A DNA stretch of 64,000 nt from an uncultured Spirochaeta sp. (GTDB lineage Bacteria; Spirochaetota; Spirochaetia; DSM-27196; Alkalispirochaetaceae): contig CAJWEZ010000003.1 in NCBI GenBank assembly GCA_913030605.1, positions 52,138-116,137 of the forward strand. The letters run 5' to 3'. Position numbers and translations under genes: made by a program. Shown here piece after piece: positions 33,872 through 42,034 of this stretch. Numbering within the stretch: position 1 is the first letter of the stretch; every line of letters begins with the position of its first letter. A model generated the notes under the pieces. It ran no database searches, was not told the origin of the DNA, and saw only the letters and a list, made by a program, of their open reading frames with translations.

Positions 33872-34381
33872 GCGACACACCTTTCCCTGTGCGGATCTAT
33901 TGTCACCACATACCAAAATGGCCGACAAGATTGGGCCAAAAAAATGGTTCTACCGAAAATCAAAAACGCAATAGTGATCGCTACGGATGTCCTTCGCTTT
34001 CGGGGGACAAAACCAGAATCCTTGCGTCGCAGAACGAACCGATCCTTCCCAGTATAGATTCGGCGCGACTTTTTGTTCGGTGTGATAGTACTCACGTCAC
34101 AATCAGCCTTGATGAGCAAAAAAGCATCGCTGATGAGCGGCGGAAAGGTAGGACGGTATTTCTCCATGGAGAGTGTTTACGAACCAAACCGAACGCTCCG
34201 GAGATCCACCATGCATGCTATCCACAAATGTATCGACCTTCTGCGAAACTGCGGAAGCCATACGGTTCGCGGTCTGAGGATTCCGCAAAACCTGAGCCAA
34301 ACGATCCAGATTGTTCTTTGTCCGATACACGAGAGGTGGCACAGATGCAGTCGGTGCGGGTGTACAAGCTGCGACGATCAT
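33872..34381 (-). pseudogene. Decayed minus-strand coding region of unclear origin
   Basis: Two overlapping minus-strand frames (34103-34381 and 33868-34167) look like one gene broken by a frameshift near 34110-34160. The first piece contains NNLDRLAQVLRNPQTANRMASAV, which resembles the tail of GT-B glycosyltransferases. The second ends in a hydrophobic SVAITIAFLIFGRTIFLAQ stretch. Neither piece has a good start. I cannot name the parent gene. It fills the space between the flippase gene and the ISL3 remnant. Confidence 0.35.
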
Positions 34382-34393
34382 GATCTCACAACA

Positions 34394-35214
34394 AGCATTG
34401 TTCGAAACCCACCGGCAATCCAGTCACGCAGTCGAACTCCGTGTTGTCGTGTGCCGGGTGGTCTGTCCCGTATTTGGACCAAGCCATGAATGGATTCCTT
34501 TGCTGGACCAATGTACCCGAGTTACGACGCGCGTGGCCGAAAAGGGCTGCCAAATTGCAGAGATCATGACTATCAAGGATGTCACGGAGACGATTTTGCT
34601 TGCCCAGCAGACGGTCAAGACTATCTGCAAACGATAACCGAAACGCCTCCTTGAGTCAATCAATCTGAACAGTATTATTAGTGCTGTTGATCGATGAGCG
34701 TGCCATCCATAATGGATATCGTCCGTTATTGCCGCGAGGCAATTGATTACGTCCGCGTCGACGCCGTCAATCGCTATAGTTGTGATCCGATACGGCGACA
34801 ACTCATTAACGGATTGCGCTGGCGACTCCTTTGGAATCACGAAAAGCTCAGCCGCTCAGACAAGCACCGTCGGGTGGACGAACTCGTTGAGGTCAACAAG
34901 AGACTATCGTTGGCGTATATCAAGAAGAAGCACCTGAACCACCTCTGGACGTTTACTGATCAGGTCGCTGCACGTTTTCGGCGGCATCACTGGTTCCACT
35001 AGGCGATCGACACAACTACATCGATGCACTCCATTACGTTCGGGGAGTATCTATCCGTTCCTGGAAAGGGCTTGTGCTGGCGCACACAAAATACCAGTTG
35101 ACCTCCGGCATGCTCGAAAGTATGAACAACATGATCAAGGTCATAAGGCGCGTCGCACACGATTTTCGGTATGATCATTACGTTTTCTTCGTATCCGTCA
35201 CGAATTCCCTATAA
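34394..35214 (+). pseudogene. Remnant of an ISL3-family transposase
   Basis: Three plus-strand pieces in different frames align in order with ISL3 (IS204/IS1001/IS1165) transposases. An early helix-turn-helix piece contains MTIKDVTETILLAQQTVKTI. A middle piece (34694-35002) contains DAVNRYSCDPIRRQLINGLRW and VNKRLSLAYIKKKHLNHLWTF. A carboxy-terminal piece ends GMLESMNNMIKVIRRVAHDF...DHYVFF before TAA. The ~50-bp link between the first two pieces is far too short for the DDE catalytic core, so the core is deleted. No terminal inverted repeats were found. It sits on the border between the low-GC glycosyltransferase block and the CDP-sugar genes. Confidence 0.75.
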
Positions 35215-35341
35215 TTCCGCGCCAAATTGACTGTTTTGGCTTATGCGGTCGAAGTGATTATTTGCCAACCCGATGTGCAGATTTCGTGCAGAAGTCGAAG
35301 TCTTTTCGAACCTCCTTCGATTTTGTGAGTTTTTTGAGCTA

Positions 35342-36367
35342 TTACACGCTTCGATACGTCGACAGCCAGCCCATGAGAGTTTTGACACCAACTTCCGGTT
35401 TCACACGTGGCACCCAAGACACGGCACCTTCAATCATGTCGTTCGAAGCAACAAACACCTTCTGGTCGCGTCGCCGCGCTTCAAGGTGTTCCGGCACTAG
35501 ATCCACGTGAAGCTCGGCGGACAATTGGTCCAACAATTCTTGAATAGAGAACGCGTTTTGTACTCCGCCGCCAACATTGTACACACCGCCGGCGACGGTA
35601 TCGATCCGCTCGGCCGCAGAAAAATAGAGCCTGACGACGTCTTCTGCATGAAGTAGATCGCGCACCTGCTTACCGTTTCCGGCCACGGTAAACCGATGAT
35701 TGGGGTCCTCTTTGGTGCGAAGGGCCTGCATCGTGAACCAACCGACCCAACCCTGGTCAAACGTCGGATACTGACCACCTCCATACATCGACGAGTGCCT
35801 GAAGACAACAGTCTTGAGGCCGTACATTCGGTGATAGTCGCGAACATACTGGTCGGCAGCACCTTTGGAACAACCGTAAGGCGTGCTGAAATCGAGCGGA
35901 AGTGTCTCAGGGAGTCCTTTGGGATAGTCGACGCATTCATAACGAGTCTCCAACTCGTTGTAGCGGAGATCCTCCAGATCGCCGTACACTTTGTTCGTGG
36001 ACGAATAGAGGATTGCAGCCTCTGGACAGTGTTTTCTCACTGCCTCAAGAACCGAAACCGTTCCCATTGCGTTGATTTCGAAGTCCTTGAACGGCTGTTC
36101 CACAGACGTTGTCATGGCAACCTGGCCGGCCAGGTGAAAAACGACATCTGGTTTGACCAGTTCCACCGCGCGGTCGATGTCATGTCGGCTACGAACATCC
36201 CCATGGAAGAACTCGAATTCTCCTTGTCCCCTGAGCCAAGCGAGGTTCTGGGTGGATCCCGCCCGGCTCAGATTGTCAAACACGTAGAGTTGTTCCCCGC
36301 GACGGAGTACTTCCGCCGAAAGATTCGACCCAACAAAACCGCATCCACCAGTCACCAGATACTTCAA
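35342..36367 (-). CDS. rfbE: CDP-paratose 2-epimerase (CDP-tyvelose synthase)
   Basis: SDR enzyme inverting C2 of CDP-paratose to give CDP-tyvelose. Typical features: KYLVTGGCGFVGSNLS, FDNLSRAGSTQNLAWL, FHLAGQVAMTTS with STNKVYGDL replacing the usual serine block, the catalytic YGCSKGAADQYVRDY, and HSSMYGGGQ with FDQGWVGWF. Length of ~341 aa is typical. The start is a TTG that overlaps the upstream TGA (TTGA) and has AAAGGA at suitable spacing; the track ATG 25 codons upstream has no support. Last gene of the CDP-3,6-dideoxyhexose operon. Confidence 0.9.
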   Translation of the reverse strand: MKYLVTGGCGFVGSNLSAEVLRRGEQLYVFDNLSRAGSTQNLAWLRGQGEFEFFHGDVRSRHDIDRAVELVKPDVVFHLAGQVAMTTSVEQPFKDFEINAMGTVSVLEAVRKHCPEAAILYSSTNKVYGDLEDLRYNELETRYECVDYPKGLPETLPLDFSTPYGCSKGAADQYVRDYHRMYGLKTVVFRHSSMYGGGQYPTFDQGWVGWFTMQALRTKEDPNHRFTVAGNGKQVRDLLHAEDVVRLYFSAAERIDTVAGGVYNVGGGVQNAFSIQELLDQLSAELHVDLVPEHLEARRRDQKVFVASNDMIEGAVSWVPRVKPEVGVKTLMGWLSTYRSV

Positions 36368-37269
36368 CTGCCATTCCTTTCGCCGTACGTCTTGAACACA
36401 AGCTCTCGCAGGCCCGTCTCCAGAGTGATCTCTGGTTCCCATCCGAGTCTTTCTGTTGTTGCCGAAACGTTGATGTCAGGCTCCATCAACTCACCAGCCC
36501 TGTACGGCACAGCCCCGAAACGGAGCTCAGGAAGGCCAGTACTACCGGTCACATCCGCCGCCAATCGCCGGAGTGTCTGCACAACCTCGCGGATAGTCGA
36601 GAGGCGGCCGGTGCCAACATCGAACTCAGAAAACCCAGACGACATCGGGCATTCAAGAACCGCGACATAGAGACTCGCTACATCGTTGACGTGGATGAAG
36701 TCACGTTTCTGTTCGCCGCTGGTAAGGGAGATTTCCTTGGCTCCACCAAATAGTTGATCAAGCACCCAGGGCAGAAATTTCTTGTTGTCATCGCCCGGCC
36801 CGTACATCTGCTCGAGTCGCAGGTTCACCGTTTTTTGGGGCCCGGTCTCGAACCGAAGCCATTCAACGAACTGCTTTTTCGATAACGCGTATCTATTGAG
36901 GGTCCGAGGCAGTGACGTATCGGTATTGACGAACTGTGGCACCCCCGCGTCCCGCGCCGATTCGAATAGCTGGAGACCAAATGACACGTTCGTCTCCAGC
37001 ATATCCAGGGCTGTCTCGCCCTGCCGCCCGTAGCTACAGGCAGTATGGACAACAGCATCCGTAGACACTCCTGAGAATGCCTCAGCCACAGACGTCTTGT
37101 CGATATCAATGATTCGAACACGTCCAATTTCTCGCTCAATCCGAGATGTGTCCGAGTTGCTCCTCTTGAGAATGGTCACTGCGTACTCTCGCGCAAGTAG
37201 CGTCTTGAGGAGATGACTCCCAAGAAATCCCGTCGCACCTGAGAGAACTATGTGCTTAGGTCTGTCCAT
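36364..37269 (-). CDS. NAD(P)-dependent SDR, probable CDP-paratose/abequose synthase
   Basis: Extended SDR of ~301 aa: HIVLSGATGFLGSHLLKTLL, HTACSYGRQGE, the catalytic YALSKKQFVEW and RLEQMYGPGDDNKKF. Homologues in rfb clusters (RfbS/RfbJ type) reduce the 4-keto group of the CDP-3,6-dideoxy intermediate. It sits between the CDP-glucose 4,6-dehydratase and CDP-paratose 2-epimerase genes, exactly where a paratose synthase would be expected. Sequence alone does not separate this from other epimerase/reductases, so the activity is inferred from context. The start is the internal ATG (MDRPKHIVL) overlapping rfbG. Confidence 0.75.
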   Translation of the reverse strand: MDRPKHIVLSGATGFLGSHLLKTLLAREYAVTILKRSNSDTSRIEREIGRVRIIDIDKTSVAEAFSGVSTDAVVHTACSYGRQGETALDMLETNVSFGLQLFESARDAGVPQFVNTDTSLPRTLNRYALSKKQFVEWLRFETGPQKTVNLRLEQMYGPGDDNKKFLPWVLDQLFGGAKEISLTSGEQKRDFIHVNDVASLYVAVLECPMSSGFSEFDVGTGRLSTIREVVQTLRRLAADVTGSTGLPELRFGAVPYRAGELMEPDINVSATTERLGWEPEITLETGLRELVFKTYGERNGS

Positions 37270-38335
37270 ATTCCCGAATTGCTGCGGCGATTGGCTCCCG
37301 CGACGGTGCACCAACGAGACTCCGATAGCCCTCTACGGTAACCTGACTGGCTCGAGAGACACTCCATTTGGGTATCCAATTAAGGTTTGCTTTCGCTTTC
37401 GAAATATCAAGCTTGAGGAAACGGGCCTCGTGAGGCCCCGAAGGATTACCTCGATGGACTTTCAGTCCAGCGCAGGACACTTCGAATATCGCGGCGAGAT
37501 CACCCACAGAAATACAGTCCTCGTCCCTCGGACCAAAATTCCACTCCTCGCCATACTCCGGTGAATCATAGAGTCGTTCTGCTACGACCAGGTATCCGGA
37601 CAACGGTTCCAGCACGTGTTGCCAGGGCCGGATCGCGTGTGGATTGCGTATCGTCGCCGGTTGGTTGGTCGTCCAAGCGCGGATGAGATCGGGAACAATT
37701 CGATCGGTCGCCCAGTCACCACCGCCGATCACATTTCCCGCCCTTGCGGACGCCACCGAAACGTGGTGCGAGTTCCCATACTGCTCCGCATTGAAGAACG
37801 AGCTGCGATAGGCAGCTACAACCAGCTCGGCAGCGGCCTTGCTATTGGAGTACGGATCGTATCCGCCGAGCCTGTCGTTCTCGCGATAACCCCAATGCCA
37901 TTCACGATTCTCGTAGACCTTGTCGGTGGTCACCACGACCACACTCCGAACGCTTTCCGCATGACGTACGGCTTCGAGAAGATTGACCGTACCCATAACG
38001 TTGGTTTCGTAGGTGAGGCGAGGTTGTTTGTAGGAATCCCGAACGAGCGGCTGCGCCGCCAGATGAAACACGACTTCGGGCTGGAACTCTATCAACGACG
38101 TCAACAGTGTGTCGTAGTCACGAATGTCCCCGATGACTGAGTCCATTCCGGCAGCCACGTCAGCCTGGACGAACAGGCTTGGGTCGGTCGGTGGATTCAA
38201 CGCGTATCCACGGACAACGGCTCCCATTTCCTGGAGCCAAACCGACAGCCAACCCCCTTTGAAACCGGTATGTCCGGTGAGAAAAACTCGACGCCCTTTC
38301 CAGAACGAGGGATCGGGATTCACCACGTTTTCCAT
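37256..38335 (-). CDS. rfbG: CDP-glucose 4,6-dehydratase
   Basis: Converts CDP-glucose to CDP-4-keto-6-deoxyglucose. The Rossmann motif is TGHTGFKGGWLSVWLQEMGA, a fingerprint of this enzyme. Others are HLAAQPLVRDSYKQP, VTTDKVYENREWHWGYRE, the catalytic YSNSKAAAELV and SARAGNVIGGGDWA with RPWQHVLEPLSGYL. Length of ~359 aa is typical. The start is the ATG preceded by GGGAGA, overlapping rfbF by 16 bp; the track extension upstream is shadow. Confidence 0.96.
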   Translation of the reverse strand: MENVVNPDPSFWKGRRVFLTGHTGFKGGWLSVWLQEMGAVVRGYALNPPTDPSLFVQADVAAGMDSVIGDIRDYDTLLTSLIEFQPEVVFHLAAQPLVRDSYKQPRLTYETNVMGTVNLLEAVRHAESVRSVVVVTTDKVYENREWHWGYRENDRLGGYDPYSNSKAAAELVVAAYRSSFFNAEQYGNSHHVSVASARAGNVIGGGDWATDRIVPDLIRAWTTNQPATIRNPHAIRPWQHVLEPLSGYLVVAERLYDSPEYGEEWNFGPRDEDCISVGDLAAIFEVSCAGLKVHRGNPSGPHEARFLKLDISKAKANLNWIPKWSVSRASQVTVEGYRSLVGAPSREPIAAAIREYGQT

Positions 38336-39090
38336 GGCGCATCTCCCGTCTCCCAACGATTCTCGAGTTCCAGTTTGTCTCGGAGGGTATCCATCGGCTT
38401 CCAGTATCCGGTGTGTTTGTATGCGGAAAACTGACCATCCTTGGCCAGGCGTTCCAGGGGATCGCGTTCCCAAACCGTAGTGTCGCCATCTATGTATTCG
38501 AGGACATCGGGTTCGAGTACGAAGAATCCGCCGTTGATCCACGATCCGTCGCCTTTCGGCTTCTCCTGGAACCCCGAAATGTCGCCGTCCGTTTCGATGT
38601 TGAGTGCTCCGAATCGGCCGGACGGTTGAACCGCCGTGACTGTGGCGAGTTTGCCGTGGCTCCGATGGTGAGACAGGAGTTCGGCAATATCTACGCTTCC
38701 AACTCCGTCACCGTATGTCAGCATAAACGTTTCGCCATCGATGTACTCGGCAACTCGCTTGACGCGCCCGCCGGTCATCGTATTGTCCCCGGTGTCCACC
38801 AGGGTCACACGCCAGGGCTCAGCGTTTTTGTTATGGACGTCCATGGTATTGTGCTCCATATCGAACGTCACATCAGCCATGTGCAGGAAGTAGTTGGCGA
38901 AGTACTCCTTGATTACGTAGCCTTTGTACCCGAGACATATCACGAAATCGTTGAACCCGAAGTGGGAATAGATCTTCATGATATGCCACAGAATTGGCTT
39001 CCCACCGATTTCGACCATCGGTTTCGGCTTCAGGACAGTTTCCTCACTTAACCTGGTGCCAAACCCTCCCGCAAGAATCACCACTTTCAT
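38320..39090 (-). CDS. rfbF: Glucose-1-phosphate cytidylyltransferase
   Basis: Makes CDP-glucose from glucose-1-phosphate and CTP. MKVVILAGGFGTRLSEET opens the nucleotidyltransferase fold, followed by KPKPMVEIGGKPILWHIMKIYSHFG, the LTYGDGVGSVDI active-site block and the GEKPKGDG-like FQEKPKGDGSWINGGFFVLEP. Length of 256 aa is standard. The ATG overlaps the rfbH stop (ATGA); the 195 preceding codons in the track are a shadow of rfbH. Confidence 0.97.
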   Translation of the reverse strand: MKVVILAGGFGTRLSEETVLKPKPMVEIGGKPILWHIMKIYSHFGFNDFVICLGYKGYVIKEYFANYFLHMADVTFDMEHNTMDVHNKNAEPWRVTLVDTGDNTMTGGRVKRVAEYIDGETFMLTYGDGVGSVDIAELLSHHRSHGKLATVTAVQPSGRFGALNIETDGDISGFQEKPKGDGSWINGGFFVLEPDVLEYIDGDTTVWERDPLERLAKDGQFSAYKHTGYWKPMDTLRDKLELENRWETGDAPWKTW

Positions 39091-40433
39091 TCGGCACCTC
39101 CGGTCTTCTCCGCAATGAACCGATCGATCACGTCGAGCGCGTATTCGATCTTCTCGGTCGTCAATCCCGGATAGGTTCCAAGGAAAAAGGTGTTGTTCAT
39201 CACGAACTCGGTATTCGGAAGGTCGCCCACCACCCGACGATCGATGTCGAGATAGGCGGGCTGTTTGAGGAGATTCCCGGCGAACACGTTCCGTGTTTCC
39301 ACGTGGTGGGTCGCCAGGTAGTCGGTGAGTTCGGTGCGCGTGAACGGCGCTTCGTCCTTTACCGAAACCGGAAATGCGAACCACGACGGATCCGCCTTTT
39401 CGGACGCGTACGGGAGCACGAAATGGTCCGTCCATTTCTCGAAGCCTTGTTTCCAGCGCTCGAAGTTCGTTTTTCGAGCGTCTATGAAATCCGGGAGCTT
39501 CTTCATCTGCTCTACACCGATCGCAGCCTGCATGTCGGTCACCTTGAGGTTGTATCCAATGTGGGAGTACACGTATTTGTGATCGTAGCCGTACGGCAGT
39601 TGCCCGTATTGGCCGGAGAAGCGCTTGCCACAGGTGTTGTTCTCTCCGCCCTTGCAGTAGCAGTCCCGCCCCCAATCGCGAAAGGAGGTCGCCGCTCGCG
39701 AAATCATCGGATCATCGGTAAAGACCATGCCACCCTCACCGATCGTAATGTGGTGGGCGGGATAGAAGGAGCACGTTGCGACATGCCCGAACGAACCGAC
39801 GTGCTCGCCGTTGTACCGCGAGCCAAGCGCGTCACAACAGTCTTCGATCAGCCAAAGGTCGTGTTCCTTGACCAGTTCGGCGATCGCCTCGAGATCGTAG
39901 GGGTTACCGAGTGTATGAGCCAGGAAAATGGCGCGCGTCTTTGGTCCGATCGCCTTGCGAATCTCATCCACGGACGCGTTGTAGGTACCAAGTTCGACGT
40001 CGACAAATACAGGCACCATTCCGTTCTGAATGATCGGATTCACCGTAGTGGGGAATCCAGCCGCGACTGCGATGACTTCATCGCCCGGTTTGAGTCGTTT
40101 TTCGCCAATAAGCGGTGAGGTCAGGGCGCTGAGGGCGAGGAGGTTCGCCGACGACCCGGAATTGGTGAGGATTGCGTAGTCGGCATCGACAAAGTCAGCG
40201 AACTCGAGTTCGAACTCCTCGGTAAAGCGACCTCCGGTGAGCCAGAAGTCGAGGGAGGCATCGACCAGGCGTTCGATCTCGCGATGATCGAACACGCGGC
40301 CCGCGTATCGAACCTCGTCTTTTGCCGGTGTGAACAATTGATTGGCGAACTTGGCCTGGTAGAACTCCTGAACAAGTCCGAATATCTCTTTCCGTATCGT
40401 CTGCTCGTCCCGAGGCGTCTTGTCAGTACTCAA
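39087..40433 (-). CDS. rfbH: CDP-4-keto-6-deoxyglucose 3-dehydrase (RfbH, E1)
   Basis: PMP-dependent, [2Fe-2S]-containing C3-dehydrase of the DegT/DnrJ superfamily. The usual PLP lysine is replaced by His in SFYPAHHITIGEGG, as required for this chemistry. Cysteines in RDCYCKGGENNTCGKRF provide the cluster ligands, and LTNSGSSANLLA, AHTLGNPYDL and EDCCDALGS are typical. Length of 448 aa matches the family. It lies 3 bp downstream of the reductase gene that should supply electrons and overlaps rfbF. Confidence 0.97.
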   Translation of the reverse strand: MSTDKTPRDEQTIRKEIFGLVQEFYQAKFANQLFTPAKDEVRYAGRVFDHREIERLVDASLDFWLTGGRFTEEFELEFADFVDADYAILTNSGSSANLLALSALTSPLIGEKRLKPGDEVIAVAAGFPTTVNPIIQNGMVPVFVDVELGTYNASVDEIRKAIGPKTRAIFLAHTLGNPYDLEAIAELVKEHDLWLIEDCCDALGSRYNGEHVGSFGHVATCSFYPAHHITIGEGGMVFTDDPMISRAATSFRDWGRDCYCKGGENNTCGKRFSGQYGQLPYGYDHKYVYSHIGYNLKVTDMQAAIGVEQMKKLPDFIDARKTNFERWKQGFEKWTDHFVLPYASEKADPSWFAFPVSVKDEAPFTRTELTDYLATHHVETRNVFAGNLLKQPAYLDIDRRVVGDLPNTEFVMNNTFFLGTYPGLTTEKIEYALDVIDRFIAEKTGGAE

Positions 40434-40436
40434 AGG

Positions 40437-41174
40437 CTACTCCCATTCGTCTATGTGTATGAATTGTTCATCCACTCCGTGGTCGGTCTTCAATTTCGAA
40501 GAAAACGTTGCAAGCATGCCCGGAGGTCCGGACAGCAGATAATGCGGTGACGGGAAATTCGCGACATCCGCCACGACTGAATCCAGATCCAGCGGCCCGG
40601 AATCGGTAATGATCCCGTTGTCTTCTGCGCCATCCGTTTCACACCACACACGCTGTGTGAACGTCTCAGTCGTGCGCGTCCGCGACAACAGATCGTCAAA
40701 CGACAGTCGTTCCGGCGATCTGACCGCGTAGGCCAAGTGCACGTGTCGGCCGAATCCGTTTTCGAGTCCCTGCTCCAGGTAAGAAACATACGGGGAAATC
40801 CCCGTGCCGCCCGCGACTAGCACCGCGGTTTCGCCTTCGGGGAGCAGTTGTTCGATGATAAAGTCTCCGTACGGGAGTTTCAGCCAGTACTCACCACCCT
40901 CGACAAGCTCGTCCCGCATTCGGGTGGTGTAGGCGCCCTTCACGCTGTAGATGATCGACAGCGTGTTGGTCTTTGGCGCGGAACAAATCGAGAACACCCT
41001 GGACTCAGGCCAGTACGCCTGGGTCGGGTCAAAGTCCTCAAGCGTGAGATGGAGAAACTGCCCCGGCTTGAACCGGGTGTACTTCCGTTCCACCGCGAAA
41101 TCCAGCTTGAAGACGTCGTCTGCAAATCGGGTGATTTTTGTCAGCGGGGCTTTGATCTTGGTCGGTGTTGGCAA
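40437..41174 (-). CDS. FAD/NAD(P)H reductase, RfbH partner (E3-like)
   Basis: Ferredoxin-NADP+ reductase-type flavoprotein of 245 aa predicted to deliver electrons to RfbH. The FAD-binding motif is RVFSICSAP, the NAD(P)H domain shows VLVAGGTGISPYVSYLEQGL, and the end LLSGPPGML...FIHIDEWE is typical. Classical E3 proteins (AscD/DdhD) are ~330 aa and carry an amino-terminal plant-type [2Fe-2S] ferredoxin domain. That domain is absent here, and the protein begins directly at the FAD barrel (KITRFADDVFKLDF). The start is a TTG with GAAGGG upstream. Confidence 0.88.
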   Translation of the reverse strand: MPTPTKIKAPLTKITRFADDVFKLDFAVERKYTRFKPGQFLHLTLEDFDPTQAYWPESRVFSICSAPKTNTLSIIYSVKGAYTTRMRDELVEGGEYWLKLPYGDFIIEQLLPEGETAVLVAGGTGISPYVSYLEQGLENGFGRHVHLAYAVRSPERLSFDDLLSRTRTTETFTQRVWCETDGAEDNGIITDSGPLDLDSVVADVANFPSPHYLLSGPPGMLATFSSKLKTDHGVDEQFIHIDEWE

Positions 41175-41278
41175 CTGGTTACCCTTCTTGTGCGGCGGCG
41201 AACTGTGCGGATGATCGTGCGGGATGCTGTGTTTTGCACATCGAAACCGGTTTCGCGGTGGGACACACTATTCGCCGA

Positions 41279-42028
41279 TCACTCCCAACTGTAGTCCCCA
41301 GCAACCCAGCCGTCTTCTTCCCGGAAAAACTCCACGTAGGCCGCGTACTCGTCACCAGACTCCGGTAGGCGATCGTCGTATCCGATGTCCTCCAGCTGCG
41401 TTCGAATACCGTTGTACCAGGGTTCGGGGTCGACAAAGCGCACGCGAAACTCAACCGCGAATACGTCGCCGAGAAACGTGGATTCAGGTCCGTCGGTTCC
41501 AACAACCTCAGCAATTTCGTAGTTGCCGATACGAAAGCCGTCTCGGGAACCGGAAACCCAGTCGTGCGAGACGTTCCGCTCCACGAAGGTGGACCCGGCA
41601 TCGGTGAGATCGAATATCTCGACATCGACGGATACCTCTTCGGTATCTCCCATGAAGCCTACGTGTCTGGAATACTGCAACTCGTCCGTCATGCGATTGA
41701 GAAAACCAATCTCAGCGAGCTGTCTGAGGACCTCGAGGGTCTGAAGCATGGGTTCAGACAACTCGTCCAGCACCACCAGGCGAAAATGGTCGCGCGCTGT
41801 CTGTCGAATCGCCCCTGTGTCGAACGACCCGGTCGTGCGCGCGATTTCCAGGTACGCCGGTCTTGAAGCACCCCAATCCTCGTGAAGGATCGCAGCCATT
41901 TCGGCGCCGGACAAGTCCGGTGCCTGAGCGTAAAGGGGGAGTGCCGTAGCGACAACCATGAAGGCGAATGCCCAGACTGCCACTTCTGATGGGAAAGCTG
42001 ATGTGTGTTTTCGCATATCTACGTGCAT
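41279..42028 (-). CDS. Exported protein of unknown function
   Basis: A signal sequence (VAVWAFAFMVVATALPLYAQA) is followed by a ~210-aa mature acidic domain with no family I recognise. The second half has alternating beta-like segments (VSVDVEIFDLTDAG, VFAVEFRVRFVDPEPWYNGIR) and ends FREEDGWVAGDYSWE, which resembles the small NTF2-like or lipocalin-like secreted proteins only in general character. It begins 6 bp after the winged-helix regulator gene, so the two are probably co-transcribed. An ATG four codons in (MRKHTSAF) is an alternative start. Confidence 0.7.
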   Translation of the reverse strand: MHVDMRKHTSAFPSEVAVWAFAFMVVATALPLYAQAPDLSGAEMAAILHEDWGASRPAYLEIARTTGSFDTGAIRQTARDHFRLVVLDELSEPMLQTLEVLRQLAEIGFLNRMTDELQYSRHVGFMGDTEEVSVDVEIFDLTDAGSTFVERNVSHDWVSGSRDGFRIGNYEIAEVVGTDGPESTFLGDVFAVEFRVRFVDPEPWYNGIRTQLEDIGYDDRLPESGDEYAAYVEFFREEDGWVAGDYSWE

Positions 42029-42034
42029 CCAGTA

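Noticed and set aside
33806-34637. Plus-strand ORFs of 80-180 aa between the flippase and the ISL3 relic
   Set aside because: They have no motifs, mutually overlap in all frames, and lie in a decayed low-GC region. Only the 34311..34637 frame contains a recognisable ISL3 piece, which is counted in the pseudogene.
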